From Elephas maximus indicus (lineage: Eukaryota > Chordata > Mammalia > Proboscidea > Elephantidae): a stretch of DNA of 64,000 bases. The notes beneath the pieces were generated by a model. It searched no databases. It was not told the DNA's origin and saw nothing but the letters and a program-made list of their open reading frames with translations. The stretch lies in NCBI RefSeq assembly GCF_024166365.1, contig NC_064824.1, positions 48,522,608-48,586,607 on the forward strand. Direction: 5' to 3'. Below, in pieces: positions 10,541-21,676 of this stretch (positions are counted from its first letter, which is position 1; each line of letters opens with the position of its first letter). The translations under genes were made by a program, and so were the position numbers.

Positions 10541-12240
10541 TTGTTGTTGTTAGGTTTCATTGGGTAGGTTCCAACTCACAGCAACCCTATGTAGAACAGA
10601 ACGAAACACTGCCCAGTCCTGTACCATCCTCACAATCATTGTTATGCTTGAGCCCATTGTTACAACCACTATGTCAATCTATCTCACTGAGGGTATCCCT
10701 CTTTTTCACTGACCATCTACTTTACCAACCATGATGTCCTTCTCTAGGGACTGATCCCTCCTGATAACATATCCAAAGTATGTGAGATGTAGTCTCACCA
10801 TCCTTACTTAAGGAGCATTCTGGTTGTGCTTCTTCCAAGACAGATTTGTTCATTCGTTTGGCAGTCCATGGTATATTCAATATTCTTCACCAACACCACA
10901 ATTCAAAGGCGTCAAGTCTTCTTCAGCCTTCCTTATTCATTGCCCAGCTTTCACAAGCATATGAGGCGATTGAAAACACCATGGCTTGGATCAGGTGACC
11001 CTTAGTCTTCAAGGTGACATCTTTGTTTTTTAACACTTTAAAGAGGTCTTTTGCAGCTGATTTGCCCAATGCAATGCATTTTTTGATTTCTTGACTGCTG
11101 ATTCCATGGCTGTTGATTGTGGATCCAAGTAAAATGAAATCCTTGACAACTTCAGTCTTTTCCCCTTTTATCATGATGCTGCTTATTGGTCCAGTTGTGA
11201 TAATTTTTTTTTTTTATGTTGAGGTATAATCCATACTGAAGGCTGTGGTCTTTGATCTTCATTGGTAAGTGCTTCAAGTCCTCTTCACTTTCTGCAAGCA
11301 AGGTTGTGTCATTTGTTAATGAGTCTTCCTCCAATCCTGGTGCTCCATTCTCCTTCATATAGTCCAGCTTCTCAGATTATTTGCTTAGCATACAGATTGA
11401 AAAGGTAATGGTGAAAAGATATGTCTGATGCACATCTTTCCTGACTTTAAACCACACAGTATCCCCTTGTTCCATTCAAACGACTGCCTCTTGGTCTATG
11501 TACAGGTTCTTCATGAGCACAATTAAGTGTTCTGGAATCCCCATTCTTTGCAATGTTACCCATAATTTTGTTATTATCCAGACAGTTGAATGCCTTTGCA
11601 CAATCAATAAAACACAGGTGAACATCTTTCTGATATTCTCTGCTTTCAGCCTGGATCCATCTGACATCAGCAATGATATTCCTAGTTCCATGAGCTCTTC
11701 TGAATCCAACTTGAATTTCTGGAAGTTCTCTGTTGATGTACTGCTGCAGCTGCTTTTGAATGATCTTCAGCAAAATTTTACTTGCATAAGATATTAATGA
11801 TATTGTTCAATAATTTCCATGTTTGATTGGATCACCTTTCTTGGAAAGAGGCATAAATATGGACCACTTCCAGTCAGTTAGCCAGGTAGCTATCTTCCAA
11901 ATGTCTTGGCATAGATGAGTGAACACTTCTAGTACCACATCTGTTTGTTGAAACATCTCAATCGGTATTCCATCAATTCCTGGAGTCTTGTTTTTCGCCA
12001 GTGCCTTCAGTGCAGCTAGTACTTTCTTCCTTCAGTATTATCTTTTCTTGATCATATGCTGCCTCCTGAAATGGTTGGACATCGACCAATTCTTTTTGGT
12101 ATAGTGACTCTGTGTATTCATTCCATCTTCTTTTGAAGCTTCCTGCGTCGCTTAATATTTTCCTCATAGAATCCTTCATTATTGCAACTTGAGGTTTGAA
12201 TTTTTTCTTCGGCTCTTTTTCTATTAAAAAAAATAGCATT
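10541..12240 (-). mobile_element. RTE-clade LINE, 5'-truncated, antisense
   Basis: The minus-strand frames are collinear with the + strand RTE at 42830-45321. At 12239-11973 the N-terminal reverse transcriptase part contains FKPQVAIMKDSMRKILSDAG and the spacer YTESLYQKELVDVQPFQEA. At 11773-11447 lies the FIDCAKAFNCLDNNKIMG palm region. At 11358-10923 the C-terminal part ends SIASYACESW. The 3' end reads 'tgttgttgttaggtttcatt' on the + strand, so the element's own tail is the (AACAAC)n of RTE. Frameshifts and stops between blocks make it inactive. Confidence 0.8.
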
Positions 12241-12312
12241 TATTAAATAGTAAAATTTGTTGGACCAATGAATACCCTCCTGGCTGTTGTTACTGAAATC
12301 TGCCAGTGATTA

Positions 12313-12417
12313 TTAAGAAAGGTAATTTGAAATTTAGCAGTTTTTAGACCATCTGTGAAAAGGTGACCTTTTCACAGATGGTCTAAAAACTGCTAAATTT
12401 CAAATTACCTTTCTTAA
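12313..12417. repeat. Perfect palindrome: two 52-bp arms, 1-bp spacer
   Basis: Bases 12313-12364 are the exact reverse complement of 12366-12417, around a single G at 12365. I checked all 52 pairs. The right arm runs straight into a truncated AfroSINE 3' end (12418-12470). The 11-mer 'tgaaaaggtga' occurs at 12356-12366 and at 12471-12481, which suggests that right arm plus SINE form one insertion. Confidence 0.95.
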
Positions 12418-12470
12418 GCTATGAGCCGGAATCGACTTGATGGCACTGGGTTTGGTTTTTGGTTTTGGGG
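12418..12470 (+). repeat. Strongly 5'-truncated AfroSINE 3' end
   Basis: Only the tail block remains: 'ctatgagccggaatcgactt', then 'ggcactgggtttggtttttg'. It is fused to the right arm of the palindrome and followed by a repeat of 'tgaaaaggtga'. Confidence 0.85.
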
Positions 12471-12529
12471 TGAAAAGGTGAAACTTTTAAATGATCTTAC
12501 CCATTTGTAATGTTAATATATACTGATGG

Positions 12530-12660
12530 TTCTGTAACATTCCTTATACTCGGGGAGGCATGGATGTGGTATCATGCTTGTCCATTTTCCACTTTTGCCT
12601 CTTGGAACATATCCCAAGTAAAATCTTTGTTTTTGCTTTACTATAACTTTGCGATGATTT
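12530..12660 (+). repeat. LTR 3' part (R/U5-like) remnant
   Basis: It aligns with the LTR end at 60764-60936: 'catgcttgtccattttccac', 'gcctcttggaacatatccc' and 'tttttgctttactataactt' are matched there. The poly(A) signal of the other copy (AATAAA) reads AGTAAA here. Probably the far end of the copy 1 retroviral element, separated from it by the RTE insertion. Confidence 0.55.
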
Positions 12661-13679
12661 TACCCTAGGGAAGTCTCACACAAAATGGCAGCCAGGCTGG
12701 CAAGGATTGGAAGAATGGGCTTGAGATGGACTCTGCCATTTAGAATTATATTAAGAATTTCAAGAATAAAATAATTACATTTCATTTTTGAGACTAAATA
12801 TTCATATTAACTATTTTTAGAAAAATCTACTTTTAATTTAAAGAAATTTCTTTAAATTACTTTAAAAGTTTAAAGAACTTTTGTAAGCATTCACCCAAAA
12901 CATACCAAGAAAAGAACGACAGAAAGGTGAAGAATTAGAGATGAATTAAAAAATAACAGCAAGATCTGAATACAGTTGGTAGCACTTGATGGGACCTGGT
13001 GTTAGCTGAGAGAAAGAAGATGCTGATATCTGCCTGCATTTGAATGTCCTTCTGTCTTTCTCCTCCCTGGTTTGGAGTAACTTTCTCTCTTCCCACAAAA
13101 GGCTCTTCTTCCATCTCCCCAGGCCTCCTCTTCTCCCTTGGGATGTCCACTGACTGAGAAGAGGGACCGGCCAGTGCTCAGGGAGTACAAATCTCCCTTC
13201 GGGAAACCCCCTCACATCCTACTGTGAATGTTTTTTCTGATCCACTGGGTAGGACAATAACCAAGAAGGGAAAGAGAAAGAGGAAATTCCATTTGGAGAA
13301 TACTAAAGGCATTGCTATCTTTTGGAATGTTTTTCTGCTCTTTATTTCATCAAGCAACCTCTGTCGGGGGGGGTGACAAAGGGAGGGACCGATAGAGGGA
13401 GGGGGAGGGGAAGGGAGAAGAGAGAAAATGCATTTGAAGTTATTCAACTGCCAATTGGTTTGCAATCCTGTTACCAAATCCATCCTGCTCTTTGGGTAAT
13501 GGAAAGACAAATTAGCATAATGACAACTTAGTGGAAGACTTTATAATGGATTTAGGTTGCTTGCAAACGAAATATTCAGAGGTCATTTGTAGTGTTCTCA
13601 TAACTAATATTCCAAAATTAAGAATATTATCTCGATTATGATAATCCAATGAAATACATGATGAAGACTTCTTGAAAAC
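12661..13679. other. Unassigned intergenic sequence
   Basis: No gene. AT-rich at first, then a purine- and pyrimidine-rich part with a run of G at about 13365-13373. The overlapping minus-strand frames at 12935-13510 are low-complexity and match no family I know. Confidence 0.4.
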
Positions 13680-13900
13680 TACTCTATGAAGAGCCTATTA
13701 TGTATAAAGTGCCTATTATGTAACAAATACCAGAAAACCCTTCTCATGCTAGCTCACAGCAACCCCACAAATGAAACATTTACCTACATTTTATAGACAA
13801 GTAAACTGAAGTTCGGTGACATAAAAAACACACTCAGAGTCACAAAGCTAATTCATTTGACTTAAATCTGTGCTCTTCCCAGTAGCATACTGTTTCCCTC
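13680..13900 (+). repeat. MIR SINE
   Basis: It follows the MIR order: 'gtgcctattatgtaacaaat', 'cacagcaaccccacaaatg', 'cattttatagacaagtaaac' and 'cagagtcacaaagctaattc'. Diverged but long. Confidence 0.7.
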
Positions 13901-14402
13901 TTAGAAATTATCATGATGATGATGATTAGTATACCTCTCATGTTGAAGTTGCTATTTTCCAAGCCTCATCTATGAATTCAAGGGAGTAGCTACTATATAT
14001 GTGGCAGGAATTTCCAGAATAGAGCCATTTTCAAAGAACATGTGCATTTATTCACTCAACCAAACTTACATCATGTGTCAATGATACATCCTAAATTTTG
14101 ATTCAGAAAATATTATCATAAAAATGAACTCTTGTTAAGAGAGTATAGGAGAACTTCAGTCTACCCAGAGAGAGTAAAGAAAGAAGGGTTTATAATGGGA
14201 GGAGGAATCAGATTTTGAATCACAAATAGATTTATTTTCTGGTGAAGGGTGGGGAAACATAGACGTGTGTGATATGTTCAGAAATGGCAAATACCAACAC
14301 TTTATAGAAAAATAGACAAAGGTTGTGTGAGGAGCAATGCGCAGGCCTCCAGCACTGGAAACTAAGTGGATCCAAAGGCACAGCAAAAAGGAAACACAGA
14401 AG
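13901..14402. other. Unassigned intergenic sequence
   Basis: No gene. An (ATG)n-like microsatellite lies near 13912-13925. The minus-strand frame of 151 codons at 14156-14611 crosses the MITE-like element and has no recognisable domain. Confidence 0.4.
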
Positions 14403-14550
14403 TACCATATTTTACGAAAATAATGCATGCCTTCTATGTTTGTCTGCCAATGGCACCTTTCATAAGTGCCACTATGCCAATTTTTGTAACATTTTGGTGT
14501 GGCTGGCAAACAAAGTAGAAGGAGCGCGTTATTTGTGTACAAATACAGTA
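14403..14550. mobile_element. Foldback MITE-like element
   Basis: The ends are inverted: left 'taccatattttacgaaaata' against the complement of right 'gtgtacaaatacagta'. The complementarity runs inward for about 50 bases, since left 'cttctatgtttgtctgcca' pairs with right 'tggcaaacaaagtagaag'. A TA dinucleotide sits at each outer edge, as expected for a Tc1/mariner-type target, though this is not proof. It is non-coding and about 148 bases long. I do not recognise the family with certainty. Confidence 0.65.
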
Positions 14551-15030
14551 TGTTGTTGTAACGCTGGAAATCCCACTTATGACAATAAGGTAGATTCATG
14601 AGTACTGACATTCCTGACCTTCATTTCTATCACCCTAAGCCAAAAAGGCCACAGTCCTGGGATCTCCTGACCTCCACATTCTTACAAGTAGTGGAACTCA
14701 CCAAAAAACCTTGGGCATGATAAATATGAGATTCACAGGAAAGGAGTATACCTGTATCATTATGCCTTTGATCTTTTGTGTATCCTTTGAATTCCTTGCA
14801 AAGCTAACCTCAGCCAAGTCTCAGTCACCGTTCTTGCCAATTCTTAAACTTTGACTAGCTTTAGTGGTCTGGCCTAGCATAAAAAAGAAGTTCCATAACT
14901 AGAAATACAAGTGACTGATAAATATGTGAAAGATGTTTGACTTCATTGTTTCAGGATCTGCCTAAATGAATGTGGAAAGTCTGGGTCTATTCACCATGTG
15001 TCAACATTTCTATCACACTTTCTACATTTC
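14551..15030. other. Unassigned intergenic sequence
   Basis: No gene or nameable element seen. Confidence 0.4.
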
Positions 15031-15034
15031 TGTT

Positions 15035-15165
15035 CTTTTGCATTGTTTTTGTGGGGTACCATCGAGTCAATTCTGACTCATAGTGACCCTGTGAGCAGAG
15101 TAGAACTGCCCCATGAGTTTCTGAGGCTGAAATCTTTACAGGAGAAGATCACCAGGTCTTTTGCA
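15035..15165 (-). repeat. AfroSINE copy, partial
   Basis: Antisense body: 'ggtaccatcgagtcaattct', 'gactcatagtgaccctgtga', 'agtagaactgccccatgagt' and 'gagaagatcaccaggtcttt'. The tRNA head is absent. Confidence 0.75.
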
Positions 15166-15169
15166 TTAG

Positions 15170-16090
15170 GCTCTGGGATATTTCTTCTTTTCAGTCTACC
15201 AGCTCTTATTCATTCTCAGCTGAGTCCATTCTGCTATTCAGCTCATCTATTGAGCTTTTATTTCAATGATCATATTTTTCATTGCCATTATAAATTTCAT
15301 AATATTCTGTTCTTGTTTCATGTTTGCAATATCCTTTCTTATCTTTTGCTCTATATATTCAGCTTCCTCAGATGTTAGTTCTATTAGTTAAGTTTTGGGC
15401 TTTTCTTTCATGGTTTTGGTTTTCCTTTAATAGTTGGTGATATTTGGTTTTCCGTTCATCTATGTAATTGAAATTCCCTGTTTGGCTGTTTGGGAATACT
15501 GTTTCTGTTCAACAGAGTCTGCTACCGGTTGGGGTAGAATCTGCTGCCCATGCGGATGTTATAAGCTTCATCTTCTGGGAAAGGTCAGCTCATCTTCTGG
15601 AGGAATCAGGTCCCCTTTCCTTCCAAAGGTAAACAGTCACTCAGCATACTGCCTGCCTCTGGCCCAACTGCCAACCCTCTCTGCTCCATCTACAAGCTAA
15701 AATTTCTTCTCTCATCCAGTTGCCAGGACAGGGCAGACCTGGTTGACTTTTCTGATTGCTTCTTCAGTTACACAGTGGTTGCCCAAGGGACATTTTCTGT
15801 TCCTTATAGCCATTGCTGTGTTCAGAGCAATCTTGGAACTCATCCCATTTCAGCAGAAGTATTTTTCTTCCAGCATGTTTTCCTCTACCAGTTAAATCCA
15901 TATGCTTCTCAGGAATTTTCAAGTTCTTAGGCATTCTTAGGAATTTTTTGAAATTCCTGCTTCATGACGGCACTTTTTTCCCAGTTTTTAGTCCTTTTAT
16001 GAATGTGTTCTTGTTGAACGTTTTATTTTTAGTAGCAGCTCTAGTATTTCTATATAGAAGAGATTTAAGGGCCACAGCTGATTTCTAGGG
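15170..16090 (-). repeat. Possible old L1-type 5' region, antisense
   Basis: A long T-rich stretch, as seen when the A-rich sense strand of L1 or HAL1 5'/ORF1 sequence is read antisense. It moves to a more GC-rich part at 15530-15800. There are no clear landmarks, so the assignment is weak. No gene is supported here. Confidence 0.3.
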
Positions 16091-16142
16091 AGGAGACTTT
16101 CTAATCTAACAGCAAAGTATGTAACAGGTACTACGGGAGAGT

Positions 16143-16180
16143 GAATAAATAAATGTGTATTTATGTACATTTATTTATTC
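16143..16180. repeat. Small inverted repeat
   Basis: 'gaataaataaatgt' (16143-16156) and its exact complement 'acatttatttattc' (16167-16180) flank a 10-base loop. Probably an AT-rich chance hairpin or repeat end. Confidence 0.6.
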
Positions 16181-16394
16181 TCCTAATAACACCAAATTGC
16201 AAGGTATACATTGGGTATTATTAGAATATATATATTTAAGTCTCTTCCTTCAAAACACATGGCAGCCGTTAAGTCAAATAAATGAATGAATGCACTTAAC
16301 CTGATCCTAGGACTCACAAAGAGCCCAAGTTTATGAAGGAGAGGACCCCTAAGACGAATTCTGAAGGATGACGTAATTAGAGAAAGAAACATGT

Positions 16395-16650
16395 TCCAAG
16401 ACTGTTTCCTAAAGAGGTGTCCTCTTGCTTTCAGGATAAAATTTAAACTCCTTGGTTTGCAAGTAAGACTTGACTTATGGCTCATCTTCTACCACTTCCC
16501 CATCTCTACTACTCCTCCTTTTTCCCAGCTACATTGAAGAACTTAAGCATTCTTCAAAGGATTTGGCTATTTCCGATTTCTGAACCTCTACAAGCGTGTT
16601 TCCCTTTACTTGGGACATTTTGGCCCTGGAAAGATTATCTTACCAAGACA
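16395..16650 (+). repeat. L2 LINE fragment
   Basis: The phrases 'caggataaaatttaaactcc' and 'gacttgacttatggctcatc', then 'tactcctcctttttcccag' and 'tttacttgggacattttggc', follow the order of the L2 3' end as seen more fully at 54050-54590. Confidence 0.5.
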
Positions 16651-16654
16651 CTAA

Positions 16655-16768
16655 CCTGTTGCCATCAAGTCGATTCCAATTCATAGTGACCCTTAGGACA
16701 GAGTAGCACTTCCCTATAAGTTTTCCAAGAAGCACCTGTTGGATTCGAACTGCCGACTTTTGGATTAG
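16655..16768 (-). repeat. AfroSINE copy
   Basis: Antisense: 'ttgccatcaagtcgattcca', 'gacagagtagcacttcccta', 'ggattcgaactgccgacttt'. The head is cut off within the A-box region. Confidence 0.8.
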
Positions 16769-16789
16769 CCATAGACTATTTAAAGATAA

Positions 16790-17300
16790 TACTTTGTTTA
16801 AAGAATCCAGTTGGTAGTGTGTTTATCTCTATTAACAACCATGTTTCATACCGCTATGTGTAGTATTATTTTTCTTTCAAGAGCATCACAGTAATGATTC
16901 ATGTGCCATCCTCCGCCTTGATCCTAAGACCATCATTCTCTCTGTGCATTGGCTCTGCAGCAACAGTGTATTAAACACGCATAAAGACTTTCAGAAGACA
17001 GTTTTCCCTCTCCAGGACATAACATGTTGACTTTATTAATGATCTGTGAGGAGGAGTTAGCAGACTTTAGACTTAGTCCAGACTCTGGTAAATATGACCT
17101 TGACTAACCATTTTAATTTCTCTGGGTCTCCAATTTTCCATCTGCAAAATGATGGTGGTAGAAAAAGTCTCCCCAAACTTTTAGGTCTCAAATTAGACAA
17201 AAGATTCAATGACTTTTGTTTTATTCTTTCAGTTTTGATTAATTTAATTTTAATTACTTGGTGACTATACTGTCATGTAAAATACTCAAATAATACTGAT
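16790..17300. other. Unassigned sequence with a MIR piece
   Basis: No gene. A reverse MIR core is visible at about 17085-17180 ('gaccttgactaaccatttta ... tccatctgcaaaatgatgg'). Confidence 0.45.
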
Positions 17301-17450
17301 AAAGAAATGTCCCCCTAGAGCCTTGGAACTCTTTTTTCTCATTCTTTTACGTTGCTGCACAATAGTCCATGACATGGCTATGCTATCATTTGTATAATCA
17401 TTCTTCTGTTGATTGACATTCTGCTTTGTTTAGACAATTGTTAAACAATG
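17300..17450 (-). repeat. Antisense L1 fragment
   Basis: It resembles the common antisense L1 stretch '...tgctgcacaatagtccatga ... ttcttctgttgattgacatt', which is also seen in fuller form around 48000-48120. Confidence 0.5.
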
Positions 17451-17451
17451 T

Positions 17452-17530
17452 TGGAGTAAGGAAATAAATTTCTGTTGTTTTAAGTCACCCAGTTTGTGGT
17501 ACTTTGCTAGGGCAGGCCTAGGAAACTAAT
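17452..17530 (+). repeat. MLT1 (MaLR) LTR 3' end
   Basis: 'aataaatttctgttgtttta', 'agtcacccagtttgtggtac' and 'ggcctaggaaactaatat' are the standard 3' end of MLT1 LTRs. Confidence 0.75.
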
Positions 17531-18307
17531 ATAGCAATTGAGCAGATCAAAAAGGCAGAGAAGGAGAAAGTTACCTCCGAAGGGATAGTGTACCTAATGA
17601 TATAGAGTATTTCTTTGAAGAGGGTGCTCCCAGACTGGCTACTTATACCTAATACTTGATGGGCAGAGCACCAGACCTGCGCACAGCAGACAGCAGCTAC
17701 TGTTGCCAGCAAACTCAAGATGCAAAAGGCCAAAGATCTTCCCAGTAGATCCTCCCTCCACTGTGTCAGAGGATGAGGAAAGACAATGGAGCATAGTGTT
17801 ACGTTTAACTGAACCCGTTTCAAAACTTCCAAGAATCAAGCCTACTTGGTAGTTTTCCAAATAAGAAGTTATGAATTCTTTGAGAGCAAGACCATGTCGT
17901 ATTCATCTTTACACCCCCGCAAAGCATACAACAGAATGCTTAACATAAACTATGCCCTCAGTAAACTTTTGTGAAAGATTAAGTATTTGAGTGGAGGCTA
18001 ACGTCAAGAGAAATAAAAGACAAATAACCTGGGGAATTTATCCAAAAGCAACTGTCAGCATGTTACATCTGTAACCTCTGCACAAATTTATAAATGATGG
18101 TTTGGCTTTGATGCCATTGTGACTAATCTTTCTTTCCTTGGAAATGTTATTAATCCTATCACCCTTTACTGGTTAAATACGCAATACCCAATTTTCTTAG
18201 ATGCTTTTAAAATTTTAATATTCTGTTCTGGTCATGATCTTTGTGTATCCTTTCATAATCTCATTGCCCTGTCAAATAAGTCAATGCTTTTAAATATATG
18301 TGTATGG
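17531..18307. other. Unassigned sequence with an L2 3' end
   Basis: No gene. An L2-like end lies at about 17850-17985 ('ttctttgagagcaagaccat' ... 'tatgccctcagtaaactttt'). The rest is unassigned. Confidence 0.45.
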
Positions 18308-18492
18308 TCCTGGTTGGCACAAACAATTAAGTGCTCGACTACTTGCCAAAAAGGTTGTCTGTTCAAACCTATTCAGAGACACCTTGAAGACAGGCCTGGA
18401 AATCTGCTTCCAAAAGGTCACAGCCTTGAAAACCTTATGGAGCAGTTCTACTCTGCACACATGAGTCAGAAGTGACTCAACAGCAGCTAACT
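18308..18492 (+). repeat. AfroSINE copy (long-body subtype)
   Basis: A head-like 'cacaaacaattaagtgctcg' is followed by 'gaagacaggcctggaaatct', 'ggtcacagccttgaaaacct' and 'catgagtcagaagtgactca'. The subtype carries the extra middle segment also seen at 34518 and 58130. Confidence 0.85.
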
Positions 18493-18529
18493 GCACCAAC
18501 GATGTATGAATCATAGCTTTTCTCATTTA

Positions 18530-18860
18530 TCACACAAATGATACATGTTTATTGAACAAAAAGTTATTAAATACAAATAAAGCATAACAAACAAAAAGAA
18601 AATAGAATATACCCATAACTCAATTACCCAGATATACTTGGCATTTGAATATCCTCTGGGCTTTCCCTTCACGTATATTTACACGTATCTTTCCTTAATC
18701 AAGATGGAATCACTCTGAACATAATGTTTTAGAGCCTACTTTGAAAATATATTTAAAATGCAGTTTTTGAACAAGCATATCTTAAGTTTGTTTTCAAATA
18801 TAAGTGAACTTGTTTCTTTGTGCCAACCTTATAGATCATAGTAATTTTTCCTGAAAGCAG
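18530..18860 (-). repeat. Antisense L1 fragment
   Basis: It follows the antisense L1 consensus order of 'aatacccataactcaattacccag', a cytosine-rich middle, and 'atggaatcactctgaacata'. It has the same register as the 40240 and 47740 copies. Confidence 0.5.
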
Positions 18861-19360
18861 ACGTAGGTAAAGTTTATTCTGTCAGCCTCGACAACAAAAA
18901 GGAGTGAAAGATTAGCGCCAAAACGATTTCAGGTCAATATAAGTAAGGGCAACATAGAAGAGATTCACAATGCAGGTAGAATTTGAACCAGATGATCTTG
19001 AAGTTTCCAACACTGAGTTCTATGACTCCCTGACTAGAGTAAAGAATGACAAGAGGCAGGAAGAAGGAGGCAGAAGTTTTCAAGCTTATCAGAGGAATAG
19101 GAATCAGTCTGATTGGGATGAATGCATGTGGAGGAGTACTGGAAAATTAATTTGGATGGGAAGATCGTAGATAGATTGGGGAACTGTTGTAAAAGGGTCG
19201 AGGTTGGGCGAGAAGCCCATTAATCATTGTCTCCTTGTTGTTCTCCTCTCTCACCTCCTCTTCTTCCTTGTCTTAACTTTTGAATCTCAATGTCTCAAGA
19301 CCTTCAACCTTCTGAAGTCACTGTTTGCTTTAACACCCTTATAAGCTCACTTCTTCCTAA
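18861..19360. other. Unassigned intergenic sequence
   Basis: No gene. The 66-codon + frame at 18970 has no recognisable domain and no flanking splice signals that would make it an exon. Confidence 0.4.
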
Positions 19361-19700
19361 ACTTATGTCAGGATAGAATAAGTTACGCTACAGTAACAAA
19401 TGACCCCAAAATCGCAGTGACCCCTAAAATCTTAAAACAAAGGTTTGTATTTCATTTGTGCTATATAACATCCAGGGGCCACTCAGAGATCCAGGCTGAT
19501 GGAGCACCCTCAACCTCAAACATTTCCCTATATGCCAAAGGGAAAGAGGGTTCTGAAGCATCAGCAATTACATGCTTGTAGCCGAGATAGCATATATAAT
19601 TTCTACTCACAACTCATTGGCCAAAAGTAATCCCATAGTCCTACCAAACCACAGGAGGGCCATGAAGTACGATGTTACCATGTTGCCGGGTGGTGGAGAG
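19361..19700 (+). repeat. Old interspersed repeat, family not assigned
   Basis: The stretch from 'acgctacagtaacaaatgac' to 'cacaactcattggccaaaag' and 'tcctaccaaaccacaggag' follows the text of a common old mammalian repeat. I cannot name the family. Confidence 0.4.
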
Positions 19701-20726
19701 TCAGAAATATTTGGTGAACATCACCATATGACTGCCAGTGGATGTAACTGTGGGAAGTCTAATGTCAGTTTCAGATCTTTTTCTCATGATTTCCCATGAA
19801 CTTGAAAGCATATTATTCTGTACAGTGTTATACATAGGCCCATATTCACTTTCTAAAAGCCTTTTGATATAAAATAATTGTTTCACTTTTCCAGACATTG
19901 CCCATTGTTCTATTTAGGCTCCAGTCTGCTCATTCACCCTATAAAAGTTAGCAGTGTCCCACTTGAAGGTTCTTAAGCATTTATTGAACGAATAAGTGGA
20001 ATGACATACATTTCACCTATTTAACCTTGTTCCATCCCATGTATTAGAATTTCTCACTGATTGTTTTAGATCATGCTTTATTGACTCTGTTCACGTCCTA
20101 GGCCATATCAAGGCCTAGGCTAGGTGGGGCATTCCCATCTTTCAATTTCAAGTCCTTACTGGCAATGTTTTTGAAGTTGTCCTCTACTGGCATATTTTGC
20201 AATTCACTGAGTCCCACCCTTTTGTTTCCCTATCTTCTCTTGCTTTTTCCTTTTCTTTCCAAGATCATAAGAGATAGTCACTTATTGATAAAATTTATGC
20301 TTTAGTTTTCATACTGTATGCCAAAGAGTTGCATTTTCCATCAATGTCCTTCCATTTAAATCCAGTCTTTCAGAAGTATAATCAAATATGTGATCTCTTA
20401 GAGCATGGTTCTCTTCCCTCCCTTTCTTTTTCTCCCCCTCTATCTATATCTACCTGATGCTTCCCTATCCTTTTTCCTTGTCAGCTGAGACTCCCCTTGA
20501 AAATGACTTTAAATGCGCCCTTTCTTCCTCTGATAGGTGTTTGAATTTGCCTTTAAAAAAAAAACACAGTCTATTTTTTTTAGTTAAAGATTTGTGCCAT
20601 AAATCTATCACTAAACCACTAATGCCAGCTTAGGAGATCTTCATTTAGTTTTTTCAGTGCAGCCCTAGCCCAATTCAGATAAAGGAGTTCTCCCCATCAT
20701 GCCTTCAGGTATCTAGTAGTTGCTTA
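19701..20726. other. Unassigned intergenic sequence
   Basis: No gene or nameable element. Pyrimidine-rich around 20400-20480. Confidence 0.4.
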
Positions 20727-21076
20727 AGCTGGGGACAATGATGATTCAGTGGTAGAATTCTCACCTTTCATGCAGGAAATCCAGGCTTGATTCCCAGCCA
20801 GTGACCTCACGTGCAGCCACGCCTATCTACAAGTGGAGGCTTGCATGTTACTGTAGTGCTGAACAGGTTTCAGCAGAGCTTCCAGACCAAGACAGACTAG
20901 GAAGAAAGGCCTGGTGATCTACTTTTAAAAAGCAGCCAAAGAAAACTGTGGATTACAACGTTCAATCCATAACCAACCCTAGGGTTGGCTCAGACCCAGG
21001 CAGCATTTTATTCCATTATGCGTGGGGTTGCCAGGACTTGGGGGCCAACTTCACGGCAGTTAACAACAACAGCGAC
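20727..21076 (+). repeat. Gly-tRNA-headed AfroSINE, full length
   Basis: The head 'gatgattcagtggtagaatt' with 'ggcttgattcccagccagtg' matches the A and B boxes of tRNA-Gly. The body has 'ggtttcagcagagcttccag' and 'aggcctggtgatctactttt', and the end is an AACAACAAC-type tail. A 9-base target duplication 'agttgctta' flanks it (20718-20726 and 21077-21085). Confidence 0.85.
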
Positions 21077-21476
21077 AGTTGCTTATGAGTTGGTACCTTG
21101 TGGGAAAGTAACCAAAAGGGGAGCTGTCTCTGCGAAAAGCACAATCTTGCTGGATCTTTCAGCTGGTGACAGGCAGTTGCAGAATGAGCACAGCACACAG
21201 CCTGGCCCTCAGATCAATAGGTGGGGAGTCGTTCATCCACGAAGACAGAGCATTTGATTAGTAAAAGCTGCTGAGCCCCTAAAATAAACTTTTATCACAG
21301 GTTCTCTTCTCTGCCCCACACCAGACACAACCTGAATGGTATATGCTGGGGGTCAGGAGGGATTGTTTCATAGACAACTTCTAAGATCAGTTCATAAGCA
21401 GACACCCCCTTTCCAACTCTCGTTTTCTCTCTCGTCTTCCACACCATACTCATTGCATCTTTCTATATATTTTATT
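21077..21476. other. Unassigned intergenic sequence
   Basis: No gene seen between two SINE copies. Confidence 0.4.
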
Positions 21477-21676
21477 TTCCATTGCCTTTGAGTCGATTCT
21501 GACTCATAGAGACTGTAATAGATCAGACAGAGTAGAACTGCCCCTTAGGGTTTCCAAGGCTGTAATCTTTATAGAAGCAGACTGTCACATTTTTCTCCCA
21601 CAGAACAGCTGATGGGTTTGAACCGCTGGCCTTTTGGTTAACAGCACAGCCCTCAACCGCTGGCTCACCAGGGCAC
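21477..21676 (-). repeat. AfroSINE copy
   Basis: Antisense: 'attgcctttgagtcgattct', 'cagagtagaactgcccctta', a middle insert 'aatctttatagaagcagac' typical of one subtype, and the head ending 'ctggctcaccagggca'. Confidence 0.85.

Noticed and set aside
12946..13531. Overlapping frames of 60-110 codons on both strands
   Set aside because: Low-complexity purine/pyrimidine tracts with no family resemblance or conserved splice sites.
14156..14611. 151-codon minus-strand frame, one of the longest in the window
   Set aside because: It runs through the foldback MITE-like element and has no recognisable domain, splice context or codon pattern of a gene.
16143..16180. 14-base inverted repeat as a terminator or MITE end
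   Set aside because: It is made of AAAT repeats, where such matches arise easily. No element boundaries are seen around it.
20727..20800. Working tRNA-Gly gene
   Set aside because: The A and B boxes are recognisable, but it continues into a SINE body with an AACAAC tail and the cloverleaf is diverged.
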